This document shows positions 33,483 to 42,090 of a stretch of DNA of 64,000 nucleotides, one piece after another. The stretch is taken from the NCBI GenBank assembly GCA_041228335.1, contig CP166130.1, positions 310,001 through 374,000 of the forward strand, written 5' to 3'. Origin of the DNA: Alphaproteobacteria bacterium LSUCC0684 (GTDB lineage: Bacteria > Pseudomonadota > Alphaproteobacteria > Puniceispirillales > UBA1172). Position 1 is the first letter of the stretch. Each line of letters begins with the position of its first letter. A model generated the notes under the pieces. The model was given only the letters and a program-made list of their open reading frames with translations. It did no database searches and was not told the DNA's origin. A program made the translations under genes and the position numbers.

Positions 33483-35507
33483 ATGGTGCGGTCTGGTCTG
33501 AACCGGCTGCTTCGCCCGCGTCACATCGCCGTTCTTGGCGGCCGCTGGGCGGAGGCGGTGATTGTCTCGCTGAAGGAGATGGGGTTTGAAGGTGGCATCT
33601 GGCCGGTGCATCCTGAAAAAAAGGAGATTTCCGGCCTGCCGGTTTTCCCTGATATCGACGCGCTTCCCGAGCCGCCTGATGCCTGTTTCCTCGGGGTGAA
33701 TCGCAGCCTCACCATTGAAATGGTCGAAAAGCTCAGGTCCATGGGGGCAGGCGGAGCGGTGGCCTTTGCCTCTGGTTTTGCCGAGGTCGGGGATGGCGCG
33801 GCATTGCAAAAGCGTCTTGTCGAGGCGGCAGGTGACATGCCGGTGCTTGGCCCGAACTGTTATGGGATGATCAATTATCTCGATGGTGCCTTGCTCTGGC
33901 CGGATGTTCACGGTGGCACGCGGGTTGAGCGCGGGGTGGCCATCATCACCCAGAGCTCCAACCTTTCGATCAACCTGACCATGCAGGAAGGCGGCCTGCC
34001 CATTGCCTATATGCTGACACTTGGCAATCAGGCGATGATCGGCATGGCGGAGCTTGTCCGGGCCGTCGCCGAAGATGACCGGGTGAGCGCCATCGGGCTT
34101 CACATTGAAGGTTTCAACGATGCGGCCGGTTTTGCCGATGCCGTCCATCTGGCGAGGAAAGCCGGCAAACCGGTGATTGCCATGAAAGCCGGCGCCTCGG
34201 AAGGCGCGCGGCAGATGACGTTTTCGCATACCGCCTCGCTGGCGGGTTCCCACGCGGTTGCCGGGGCGTTTCTTGCCCGGCTTGGCGTCGGGATGGTGAA
34301 TGGCATAGAAGCCTTTCTTGCCGCGCTCGGCCTTGCCCACACGTTCGGCAGGCTTGATGAGGTGAGCATCCTTACCCTGTCCTGTTCGGGGGGTGAGGCG
34401 TCGCTGATTGCCGATACCGCCCAGCGGCACGGGATTCCCATGCCCGTGCTGGATGCCGCGGCATCGGCGCGGATTGCCGCCACGGTCAACCCGCTGGTGA
34501 CCGTCAGCAACCCGTTTGATTACCATACATTTGACTGGGGCAATCGCGAAAGGCTTGAAAAGACCTTTGCCGCCGCGATGCAGGCAGGTCAGGCCATCAG
34601 CGTGCTGATCCTTGATTTTCCCTCGACGCATCTCGGCCGCGCCGAAGACTGGCAGATCGCCCTTGATGCCTGGCTTGCGGCAAGAGATCACACCGGCTCA
34701 AGGGCGGCGGTATTGTCGTCGTTGCCGGATTGCCTGCCTCGCCGAGTGGCGGGGTGGCTGATCGAGCACGGGATCGCGCCCTTGCGGGGGTTTGACGCCT
34801 CGATGGAGGCGCTGGCGGCCCTGCGTCAGGCCAGCAGGCCTTCCTCTTTCCGGCCGACTGGAATAACGAGGCTTGACCGCCCGGAAGCACCTCTTTCCGA
34901 AACCGCGGCCAAGGAAGAGCTCAAGGCCGCGGGCGTGCCGGTGCCGGAAGGCGGGATCATGGCAAGCCTCGATGCGGCGCTTGCCTTTGCCGATGGGCAG
35001 AAGGTGGTGATGAAGCGAAGCGGTCTTGCCCATAAAACCGAAGCCGGCGGGGTTCGCCTTGGCCTGTCCGATCCTGGGGATATACGAAGGGCATGGGCTG
35101 AATTTGCCCCGCACGGGCCGGTGCTGGTCGAGGAGATGGTCGAGGATGCGCTGGCCGAAGTCTTGGTTGGCGTTGCGAGAGACCCGGTGCTTGGTCTTCA
35201 TCTCGTCATTGGAGCCGGCGGCATTGCTGCTGAAATGCTTCAGGATACGGCATTGCTGATGCTGCCGGCCTCCCGCGGGGAGGTCAGGGCCGCGCTTGAG
35301 GGGCTCCGGATGGCGCCTCTTCTTCATGGGTTTCGCGGCTCGGCGAGGGCGGATATTGATGCCCTGCTGGATCTGATTGATGCGGTCCAGCGTTTTGCCC
35401 TCAGCCATGAGGCTGATCTCATGGAGCTTGATCTCAATCCCGTGCTCGTCCGGGGTGAGGGGAAAGGTGTCCTCGCGGTTGACGCGCTGATCCGCTACGC
35501 TAGCTAG
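33483..35507 (+). CDS. ADP-forming-type acyl-CoA synthetase (fused alpha-beta), candidate crotonobetaine/carnitine CoA ligase
   Basis: A 674-residue protein from the ATG at 33483 (a TTG at 33477 is in frame). It has the acetyl-CoA synthetase (ADP/NDP-forming) layout: CoA-binding Rossmann domain (about 1-135), ligase domain (about 145-430) with the phosphohistidine motif FSHTASLAGSHAV (His about residue 249), and a C-terminal ATP-grasp domain (about 445-674) with VVMKRSGLAHKTEAGGV and GAGGIAAEMLQD. It would form an acyl-CoA from a free acid, ATP and CoA. Known carnitine systems use CaiC (AMP-forming) or CaiB transfer, so this would be an unusual replacement. It starts ten bases after the dehydrogenase stop. 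Confidence 0.88.
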   Translation: MVRSGLNRLLRPRHIAVLGGRWAEAVIVSLKEMGFEGGIWPVHPEKKEISGLPVFPDIDALPEPPDACFLGVNRSLTIEMVEKLRSMGAGGAVAFASGFAEVGDGAALQKRLVEAAGDMPVLGPNCYGMINYLDGALLWPDVHGGTRVERGVAIITQSSNLSINLTMQEGGLPIAYMLTLGNQAMIGMAELVRAVAEDDRVSAIGLHIEGFNDAAGFADAVHLARKAGKPVIAMKAGASEGARQMTFSHTASLAGSHAVAGAFLARLGVGMVNGIEAFLAALGLAHTFGRLDEVSILTLSCSGGEASLIADTAQRHGIPMPVLDAAASARIAATVNPLVTVSNPFDYHTFDWGNRERLEKTFAAAMQAGQAISVLILDFPSTHLGRAEDWQIALDAWLAARDHTGSRAAVLSSLPDCLPRRVAGWLIEHGIAPLRGFDASMEALAALRQASRPSSFRPTGITRLDRPEAPLSETAAKEELKAAGVPVPEGGIMASLDAALAFADGQKVVMKRSGLAHKTEAGGVRLGLSDPGDIRRAWAEFAPHGPVLVEEMVEDALAEVLVGVARDPVLGLHLVIGAGGIAAEMLQDTALLMLPASRGEVRAALEGLRMAPLLHGFRGSARADIDALLDLIDAVQRFALSHEADLMELDLNPVLVRGEGKGVLAVDALIRYAS

Positions 35508-35528
35508 AATACAGGATGGAGGAAAACC

Positions 35529-36311
35529 ATGTCTGATGTTATCAGGACACACCGGAATGGCGGGGTGTTTGAATTTGTTCTCGATCGCCCCAAGGCCAAC
35601 GCCATCGATCTTGCCACAAGTCGCCTGATGGGCGAAGCCTTCCGGGAATTCCGTGATGATCCGGATCTGAAGGTCGCGATTGTCAGCACCGCAGGTGACA
35701 GGTTCTTCTGCGCGGGCTGGGACCTGAAGGCGGCGGCGGATGGTGATCCCGTTGATGGCGATTACGGGGTCGGCGGTTTTGGCGGGCTGCAGGAATTGCG
35801 CGGGCTCAACAAGCCGGTGATAGCAGCGGTCAACGGCATGGCGGTGGGCGGCGGTTTTGAACTCGCCCTTTCCTGCGACATGATCTATTGCAGCGAGCAT
35901 TCCAGTTTTGCCCTGCCCGAAATCAAGGCAGGAACGCTTGCCGATGCGGCCACGATCAAACTGCCCAAACGCATCCCTTATCACATCGCCATGGAAATGC
36001 TTTTTACCGGCCGGTGGATGCAGGCCGATGAGGCTTTGCATCACGGGCTTGTCAATGCCGTGCTTCCGGCCGAAAGCCTGATGGATCATGTCCGCGGTAT
36101 CGCGGCTGATCTTGCGGCCGGCCCGCCGCTTGTCTTTGCCTCGATCAAGGAAGTGGTGCGTGAAGCCGAGGCCATGGCGTTTCAGGATATCATGAACAGG
36201 GTGACACGCCGCCAGCTTGCGACGGTCGATATTCTCTACGACAGCGAGGATAATCTCGAAGGGGCGAAAGCCTTTGCCGAAAAACGTGATCCGGTATGGA
36301 AGGGACGCTGA
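35529..36311 (+). CDS. caiD: CaiD-like carnitinyl-CoA dehydratase/crotonobetainyl-CoA hydratase
   Basis: A 260-residue crotonase-family protein. Its resemblance to E. coli CaiD is strong: DRPKANAID near the start, CAGWDLKAAA, KPVIAAVNGMAVGGGFELAL, and a near-identical C terminus FAEKRDPVWKGR. Glu111 and Glu131 stand at the two catalytic glutamates of CaiD. It hydrates crotonobetainyl-CoA to carnitinyl-CoA. The loop after Glu131 differs (AGTLADAATIK). It is the last enzyme gene of the operon beginning at 29932, with a GGAGG site. Confidence 0.9.
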   Translation: MSDVIRTHRNGGVFEFVLDRPKANAIDLATSRLMGEAFREFRDDPDLKVAIVSTAGDRFFCAGWDLKAAADGDPVDGDYGVGGFGGLQELRGLNKPVIAAVNGMAVGGGFELALSCDMIYCSEHSSFALPEIKAGTLADAATIKLPKRIPYHIAMEMLFTGRWMQADEALHHGLVNAVLPAESLMDHVRGIAADLAAGPPLVFASIKEVVREAEAMAFQDIMNRVTRRQLATVDILYDSEDNLEGAKAFAEKRDPVWKGR

Positions 36312-36337
36312 CCATGGCCTCGGGGAAAGGAGCACAG

Positions 36338-36826
36338 ATGACATCGATTTTCGCACGTTTGGCTCTTGCGGTCATGCTTGCGCTGGCAGGGTTCAGCCTG
36401 CCGTCTCTCTCCCATGCGGCAGGCAGCGGCGATAGCGGCACCACCTACACCACCAGCAAGAAATCCGATACTTTGAAGAAAGCGGAAAAAGCGATTGCCG
36501 ATGAAAGGTTCGAGGAGGCCTATGAGTTGCTTTCCGCCGAAGCCCTTCGCGACGCCGACAATGCCGATATCCATAATCTTCTCGGTTATTCGGCGCGCAA
36601 ACTGGGCCGGCTTGCCGAAAGCGAGGCACATTATTTCAAGGCGCTTTCGCTCGATCCCAAACACAAGGGCGCGCTTGAATATATGGGGGAACTCTACCTG
36701 ACCATGAACCGGCCAGATGAAGCGCTGAAACTCCTTGAGCGACTCGAAAAGATCTGCTGGCTTGGTTGCGATGAAGAAGATGAGCTGCGGGCGGCGATCA
36801 CCAAATGGAAAGAAACCAACGGGTGA
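36338..36826 (+). CDS. Exported TPR-repeat protein
   Basis: A 162-residue protein from the ATG at 36338, preceded by AAAGGAGC. A signal peptide (about residues 1-30, ending SHA) is followed by two to three tetratricopeptide repeats (about 45-145) with the usual A..LL......L..LG...L..LGR pattern. TPR domains are scaffolds for protein contacts; no specific partner can be named. It is 26 bases downstream of the caiD-like gene and may be read through from the operon without sharing its function. Confidence 0.82.
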   Translation: MTSIFARLALAVMLALAGFSLPSLSHAAGSGDSGTTYTTSKKSDTLKKAEKAIADERFEEAYELLSAEALRDADNADIHNLLGYSARKLGRLAESEAHYFKALSLDPKHKGALEYMGELYLTMNRPDEALKLLERLEKICWLGCDEEDELRAAITKWKETNG

Positions 36827-36832
36827 TCCGGA

Positions 36833-37258
36833 TCAGTCGGCATCCGGGCTGACAGCCTTGGCCGCGGCGCGAAAGGGCAGGCAGACGCAGGAATGGCGGG
36901 AAGAATAATCCTTCACCGGGGTGAAAACGCCGCAATCCTCAAGATCAGGGGCATCGCCCCTGCCGGCAAGCCAGGCTTCCATTGTTTCGGCCAGGATTGA
37001 AAGACCTGCCGCATCACGTCCGATCAGGGTTGCAAGGGCAAGCCCGGTCGCCGCTTCGCATAAGGCACAGCCATCGGCCTTGGCACCAACGGCCCTGATC
37101 GTGTTATCCGGGGCAATCCTGAGGTCAAGCCGTACCCGGTCGCCGCAGGTGGGGTTGGAGACGGTGGCATGATGATCGGCCTCATCGAGGAGGCCATGTT
37201 GCCGCGCCTCACGGGCGAAGGCGAGGATTTTTTCCTGATACAGCTTTTCTGTTTCCAT
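36833..37258 (-). CDS. SufU/NifU-like iron-sulfur cluster scaffold protein
   Basis: A 141-residue protein from the ATG at 37258. It shows NPTCGDRV and KADGCALCEAATGLA, with cysteines typical of the SufU/IscU-like family (Cys in CGD, then GC.LC), and a C-terminal cysteine pair in HSCVCLPF, roughly as in SufU. SufU proteins accept sulfur from SufS or hold zinc. It is convergent with the TPR gene (six bases apart) and divergent from pyk; the rest of a suf cluster is not in the window. Confidence 0.75.
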   Translation of the reverse strand: METEKLYQEKILAFAREARQHGLLDEADHHATVSNPTCGDRVRLDLRIAPDNTIRAVGAKADGCALCEAATGLALATLIGRDAAGLSILAETMEAWLAGRGDAPDLEDCGVFTPVKDYSSRHSCVCLPFRAAAKAVSPDAD

Positions 37259-37383
37259 TTTGTTGCTCGGATGAAACAATAATGATGTAAGATCCAATAG
37301 TTTATAGTAGTGATAGTTTTTGCGCCAACAAATACCAGGTTGTCGCAGGCGGGGAGGATTTCCCCCGCAAGGAGAACAGGAAA

Positions 37384-38805
37384 ATGGGCCTTTCGGCTTC
37401 CGCGACACGAATACTTGCCACGCTGGGGCCGGCCAGCAGTTCAGAAGAGACGATCCGGGACATGATCGCCGCCGGCGCCAATGCTTTCCGGCTGAATTTC
37501 AGCCACGGGGTGCAGGCTGACCATGCCGAGCGTGTCCGGCTGATCCGGTCTCTTGCAGAAGAATGCGGCCAGCCCATCACCATTCTTGCCGATCTTCAGG
37601 GCCCGAAGCTTAGAATTGGCAAGGTCGAAGCAGGTGTTGTCCTCAAGAAAGGGGGCAAGTTTGTTTTTGATCTGAAGGATGAAATCGGCAGTGATTCCCG
37701 CGTCATGCTTCCGCATCAGGAGATTTTTGATGCGATCCTTCCCGGCCATCGCATGCTGGTCAATGATGGCAAGCTGCAATTCACCGTCACCGGCGTGGAC
37801 AGGAATATTATCGAAACCCGGGTGGATGTTGGCGGGGCGCTGACCGACCGGAAGGGCGTCAATGTGCCGGATGTCAGCCTTGATATCTCGCCGCTGACCG
37901 AAAAGGATCGCAAGGATCTTGATTTTGCCCTGTCGCTCGGCGTGGATTGGGTGGCGCTGTCCTTCGTGCAGCGGGTGAGCGACCTTATCGAGGCACGAAG
38001 CATCATCAAGGACAAGGCGTCCATCATGGTCAAGGTTGAAAAGCCCCAGGCGCTCAGGATCATCGATGATCTCATCACCGCCGCCGACGGGGTCATGATC
38101 GCAAGGGGTGATCTCGGGGTTGAACTGCCGCCCGAACAGGTGCCCGGCGCCCAGAAGGATATCACGCGGATCTGCCGGAAAGTCGGCAAGCCTGTTGTTG
38201 TCGCAACACAGATGCTCGAATCCATGATCGACAACCCAACTCCCACCCGTGCCGAGGCATCCGATGTCGCCACGGCCGTGATGGACGGGGTGGATTGCGT
38301 CATGCTTTCGGCTGAAACCGCCTCGGGCGCGTATCCTGTTGAGGCGGTGACGATCATGCATCGCATTCTGGTGGAAACCGAGCATCGCAGCGGGTATTTC
38401 GAGAATCTTGAGATGAGCGGCGCCGATGGCCACACCACCTATCATGCCGTGGCCGAAAGCGCCACGTCGCTTGCCCAGCATATCAATGCCGCGGCAGTGG
38501 TGGCGTTTTCGTCCTCAGGGGCAACGGCGGTCCGGCTTTCCCGGGAACGGCCGCGCCTGCCGATCGTGATGATGACCCCGCGCCAGGATATCCGCCAGCG
38601 GATGAATATTCTCTGGGGGATCAACAGCATCCTCACCGAAGTGTATTCGAGTTTTGACGATGCCCTCGAAGGGATCAGCCGGCTGATGCTCGAAAATCAG
38701 ATGGGCAAACCGGGTGATCAGGTCATCGTGGTTGCCGGCACGCCTTTCGGGGTGGTTGGCACCACCAACACGATCCGCGTGCTCAGCCTCCATACCGGGC
38801 GATAA
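37384..38805 (+). CDS. pyk: Pyruvate kinase
   Basis: A 473-residue enzyme converting phosphoenolpyruvate and ADP to pyruvate and ATP. Motifs: RILATLGPASSSEETI, FRLNFSHG, ILADLQGPKLRIG, the active-site signature MVKVEKPQ with its catalytic lysine, GVMIARGDLGVELP and VATQMLESMI. The A, B and C domains are all present, and the length is normal for a bacterial type. The coding end runs 23 bases into the convergent aldolase gene. Confidence 0.95.
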   Translation: MGLSASATRILATLGPASSSEETIRDMIAAGANAFRLNFSHGVQADHAERVRLIRSLAEECGQPITILADLQGPKLRIGKVEAGVVLKKGGKFVFDLKDEIGSDSRVMLPHQEIFDAILPGHRMLVNDGKLQFTVTGVDRNIIETRVDVGGALTDRKGVNVPDVSLDISPLTEKDRKDLDFALSLGVDWVALSFVQRVSDLIEARSIIKDKASIMVKVEKPQALRIIDDLITAADGVMIARGDLGVELPPEQVPGAQKDITRICRKVGKPVVVATQMLESMIDNPTPTRAEASDVATAVMDGVDCVMLSAETASGAYPVEAVTIMHRILVETEHRSGYFENLEMSGADGHTTYHAVAESATSLAQHINAAAVVAFSSSGATAVRLSRERPRLPIVMMTPRQDIRQRMNILWGINSILTEVYSSFDDALEGISRLMLENQMGKPGDQVIVVAGTPFGVVGTTNTIRVLSLHTGR

Positions 38806-39805
38806 ACGCGGCCATCGCTTCCTTGAGGGCCTCGCAGGCGGCATCATCGATATCAAGATGCGTGACAATCCGTGTTGTGCGTCCTGCGGAAAGAATGATC
38901 CCCTGATCGGCCATGAACCCGGCCATCTCCTCCACGGCGATGCGTTCATCGAGAGTCACAAAAAGCATGTTCGTCTCCACCGCCGCCACATCGATCCGGA
39001 CGCCATCAAGGCTGGAAAGGGCGTCGGCAAGCCATTTTGCCCGGCGGTGATCTTCGGCCATGCGCGTCACATGATGGGTTAGGGCGTAAATCCCGGCGGC
39101 GGCGAGGATACCGCTCTGGCGCATCCCGCCCCCCAGCATTTTGCGGATACGCCGTGCGCTGGCGATGGTGGCCTTGTCACCGACAAGGACCGAGCCTGCA
39201 GGCGTGCCCAGCCCTTTGGAAAGGCAGATCGAAACGGTATCGCACCCTTTGACGAGCCGTGCGGCATCGACCCCGAGCGCAACCACGGCGTTCATCAACC
39301 GGGCGCCATCGCAATGCAGGCTGAGCCCGCTTTCATGGGCGGTGCTGGCCATTTCATCCATATAGGAAACCGGGTGAACGACGCCGCTCACGGTATTTTC
39401 CACCGAAAGAAGACGGCTTACCGGCGCATGGTAATCATCGGGCTTGATGGCGGCCCGGATATCATCGCTGAGCAGGGCGCCGCGATGATCCGGTCTCAGG
39501 GTATGCATGACGACCCCGCCCAGCGCGCTGGTGCCGCCCGCCTCCCAGGCCTGAATATGATATCCTTCTCCGATGATGATTTCCTCCCCGCGGCCGCAAT
39601 GGGCGAGCACGCCGGCAAGATTGGATTGGGTGCCGCTGCTCAAAAACAGCCCGGCTTCCTTGCCGAACATCTCGGCGGCCATCTCTTCAAGCCTGTTGGT
39701 GGCGGGGTCATCCCCATAGACATCATCGCCGAGTTCGGCTTCCTGTATCGCGGCCATCATCCCGGCGGTTGGCCTTGTGACGGTGTCGCTGCGGAAGTCA
39801 ATCAT
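38783..39805 (-). CDS. ltaE: Low-specificity L-threonine aldolase
   Basis: A 340-residue PLP enzyme of fold type I from the ATG at 39805. The opening DFRSDTVTRPTAGM and GDDVYGDDPATNRLE are diagnostic of threonine aldolases. The PLP lysine is Lys197 (SICLSKGLGTPAGS) and an HCDGARL motif lies at 164-170. It splits threonine or allo-threonine into glycine and acetaldehyde. It overlaps the end of pyk by 23 bases on the opposite strand. Confidence 0.93.
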   Translation of the reverse strand: MIDFRSDTVTRPTAGMMAAIQEAELGDDVYGDDPATNRLEEMAAEMFGKEAGLFLSSGTQSNLAGVLAHCGRGEEIIIGEGYHIQAWEAGGTSALGGVVMHTLRPDHRGALLSDDIRAAIKPDDYHAPVSRLLSVENTVSGVVHPVSYMDEMASTAHESGLSLHCDGARLMNAVVALGVDAARLVKGCDTVSICLSKGLGTPAGSVLVGDKATIASARRIRKMLGGGMRQSGILAAAGIYALTHHVTRMAEDHRRAKWLADALSSLDGVRIDVAAVETNMLFVTLDERIAVEEMAGFMADQGIILSAGRTTRIVTHLDIDDAACEALKEAMAAFIARYGG

Positions 39806-39867
39806 GCTGTTGGTTCGATGGCGTGTATTCTGGGCAATGCTGGGAGGGTACAAAACACTATTCCCGA

Positions 39868-40506
39868 TCAGGAGTTGGCGATGGCGGCAACGATATGGAT
39901 CCTGTCCTCAAAGCCGCCGTTGAGAGCGGTATGATACCCTCTTGTGTCGGTGAAATAAACCGATCCGTCGCAAGGCAGATGGGTGGCGTGATGATTGACG
40001 ATGAAAAGTGACCCGGGATTGGTGACAAGCGGGATATGTATCCGCGGTTCAGGGTCGCGGTGCCAGGAATTGCAACTATACACCACTTTTGAAAGCACCC
40101 GCATCCGGCCGAGCGTGAACCGCGCCTTCAGCTCATTGAAGACATCTTCAAAAGAGGTGCCCCTGAATAGGGGGTCAAGTTCGGTATAGGCGGCTTCATC
40201 CACCAGGTCTTCCATCGCGATTTCATCGCCGCCGCTTTCCATCCGGAGATAGTATCGCCCGGAAAGATCGGTTGCACCGGGATCATGGCTGCCCGGGCGG
40301 TGGTTCACCGGCAGCACCTTGAACGTGTCGCCATGAAAGGTTGCGCGCTCAAGGATGGCCTTGAGGTCAGCGTTGAGCTGGCCGATATCCACGGTCATGT
40401 CGAGTTTGCTGATACCCGGGCCGGGGACGAAACCGGCAACGCTCTCGGTGTCCGGCATGGATTGGAGCCACCGCTCAATCTTCTGTCGATCTGATGCAAC
40501 GCTCAT
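39868..40506 (-). CDS. Aspartyl/asparaginyl beta-hydroxylase-like protein
   Basis: A 212-residue protein without a signal peptide. The C-terminal half has SWHRDPEPRIHIPLVTNPG, in which His149 and Asp151 form an HxD pair. NHHATHLPCDGSVYFTDTRGYHTALNGG (split for description) provides a distal His192, and Arg202 lies in DRIHIV, matching the 2-oxoglutarate/Fe(II) binding pattern of aspartyl beta-hydroxylases. The substrate could be a protein, a free amino acid or a small metabolite. The call is by motif, not search. It is divergent from rarD. Confidence 0.65.
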   Translation of the reverse strand: MSVASDRQKIERWLQSMPDTESVAGFVPGPGISKLDMTVDIGQLNADLKAILERATFHGDTFKVLPVNHRPGSHDPGATDLSGRYYLRMESGGDEIAMEDLVDEAAYTELDPLFRGTSFEDVFNELKARFTLGRMRVLSKVVYSCNSWHRDPEPRIHIPLVTNPGSLFIVNHHATHLPCDGSVYFTDTRGYHTALNGGFEDRIHIVAAIANS

Positions 40507-40519
40507 ACTTTTTCCTTTT

Positions 40520-40532
40520 ATTTCGTGAAAAT
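40520..40532. repeat. 13-mer ATTTCGTGAAAAT shared with the XRE-cupin promoter
   Basis: ATTTCGTGAAAAT at 40520-40532 lies in the divergent promoter region between the hydroxylase-like gene and rarD. The identical 13-mer is at 42827-42839, inside the operator-like region of the XRE-cupin gene. Chance is not excluded in such A/T-rich DNA. Confidence 0.35.
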
Positions 40533-40610
40533 CATACTATCTTTACGCGCAGTCAGGCAATATGGTTTTTTAAGAAAATTTTCCCCCGCCTGCTGAGGAG
40601 TCCGGTTTTC

Positions 40611-41480
40611 GTGTATCAAGGGTTTGTTATCGGCGTCCTCGCCAGTGTTTTCTGGGGGCTGACACCTGTTTTCTTCAAGGCCATGTCTCATTTTGACCCC
40701 CTTGAGACGATGCTGCAGCGCATTTTCTGGTCGGCGGTGGTGATGTTCATCTATATCGTGCTGACCGGGCGGTATCAGCGCATGAAAGCGGCGCTGAAAT
40801 CCCGGCGCGAATCGCTCTCGGCGGTGATTGGCGGCGGCTGTATCTTCATCAACTGGTATATCTTCATCTACGCCGTCAATACGGGCCAGATCATCGAGGC
40901 AAGCCTCGGCTATTACATCTATCCCATGATGGTGGTGGCGCTCGGGGTTTTCTACCTCAAGGAAAGCCTCTCGCGGCTGGAATGGGCGTCGGTGGCGGCG
41001 GCGGCGACAGGGCTCCTTGTCAAGACGATTGGCAGCGGCGGAGTTCCGCTCATCGGCGTCACCGTGGCCATCACCTTCACCATCTACACGCTTCTGGGAA
41101 AGACGCGGCAGACAGGCCCGGTGGTGGGGCTTTTTGTCGAGGTCATCTATTACATGCCGATAGCGGCGGCAATTCTCTGGGTTATGGCCGCAAGCGGCGA
41201 GGCGGTTTTCACGAGCGGCAAGCCTGCTGATATCGGTCTTGCGCTGGCCACGGGGCTGGTGACGGTTATTCCGCTGATCCTCTATATCGCATCAGGACGG
41301 CAGATCGGCATGGCGATTGCCGGTCTTCTTTTCTATCTTGCGCCCAGCCTGCATCTGACGCTGGGGGTGCTGATCTACGATGAGCCCTTCGGCCAGCTTG
41401 ATCTGCTGGCCTTTGGTTTTCTGTGGCTTGCCGTCGTTCTGCTGGCTGTCCCGAAAATCTGGCGGCTGCGGGCGGCCTGA
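40611..41480 (+). CDS. rarD: RarD-type EamA transporter
   Basis: A 289-residue membrane protein. I place the start at the GTG at 40611, ten bases after GAGGAG, because the reading from there (YQGFVIGVLASVFWGLTPVFFK) matches the usual RarD beginning; upstream codons look like leader. About ten helices in two EamA repeats are predicted, with family motifs ETMLQRIFWS and GYYIYPMMVVALG. RarD proteins are named for chloramphenicol sensitivity, but the substrate here is unknown. Confidence 0.88.
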   Translation: MYQGFVIGVLASVFWGLTPVFFKAMSHFDPLETMLQRIFWSAVVMFIYIVLTGRYQRMKAALKSRRESLSAVIGGGCIFINWYIFIYAVNTGQIIEASLGYYIYPMMVVALGVFYLKESLSRLEWASVAAAATGLLVKTIGSGGVPLIGVTVAITFTIYTLLGKTRQTGPVVGLFVEVIYYMPIAAAILWVMAASGEAVFTSGKPADIGLALATGLVTVIPLILYIASGRQIGMAIAGLLFYLAPSLHLTLGVLIYDEPFGQLDLLAFGFLWLAVVLLAVPKIWRLRAA

Positions 41481-41486
41481 AACCCG

Positions 41487-41996
41487 CTATTCCTCGACGC
41501 TGGCCTTGATGATGCTGTCGGGGCTTGCGGGCGGCTCGCCGATATTGATCTGCTCGACGACATCCATGCCGCTTTCCACCTGTCCCCATACCGTGTACTG
41601 GCCGGTCAGGTGGCTGCAGCCGTCAAAGCAGATGAAAAACTGGCTGTCGGCGCTGTCGGGATTCATGGCCCGAGCCATGCCGACCGTGCCATAGGTATAG
41701 GCGTAATCGGAAAACTCGGCCTTGAGGTTCTGGCCGGAGCCGCCCATGCCTGTCCCGGTAGGATCACCGGTCTGCGCCATGAATCCGGCGATCACGCGAT
41801 GGAAGATGATGCCATCATAAAACCCGTCGCTGGCAAGTTCCTTGATCCGGGCCACATGGGTTGGGGCGAGTGTCTCGAGAAGGGCGATGCGCACTTCCCC
41901 TTTGGTGGTTTCCAGCACCAGCGTGCCGGCAGCGTTGGCAGTTGCAGTCATGGCGAAAAACAGAGCTCCGATGATATGGGGGAAGACAAAACGCAT
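41487..41996 (-). CDS. Exported cyclophilin-type peptidyl-prolyl isomerase
   Basis: A 169-residue protein: signal peptide (about 1-22) followed by a compact cyclophilin domain. Key motifs are YDGIIFHRVIAGFMAQTGDPTGTG, with the active-site Arg in FHRVI, then GTVGMARA and SQFFICFDG. It assists folding of periplasmic proteins at proline bonds. It is convergent with rarD, with six bases between. Confidence 0.93.
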   Translation of the reverse strand: MRFVFPHIIGALFFAMTATANAAGTLVLETTKGEVRIALLETLAPTHVARIKELASDGFYDGIIFHRVIAGFMAQTGDPTGTGMGGSGQNLKAEFSDYAYTYGTVGMARAMNPDSADSQFFICFDGCSHLTGQYTVWGQVESGMDVVEQINIGEPPASPDSIIKASVEE

Positions 41997-42090
41997 AGGA
42001 TAAATGCCTTGGGTTACGAGTAAAGATACCCTTTACTGCCAATCTTGGGGCGTATCGTCAAGCCGTCTTAATGGGCGGTGTTTAAGCGGA

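Noticed and set aside
32982-34691. A 569-codon open frame on the minus strand
   Set aside because: It lies opposite the well-supported acyl-CoA dehydrogenase and CoA ligase genes, has no recognisable domain, and its composition (many His, Arg, Gly, Pro) is that of an antisense frame in GC-rich DNA.
34698-36356. A 552-codon open frame on the minus strand
   Set aside because: It is antisense to the CoA ligase and caiD-like genes; the same reasoning applies.
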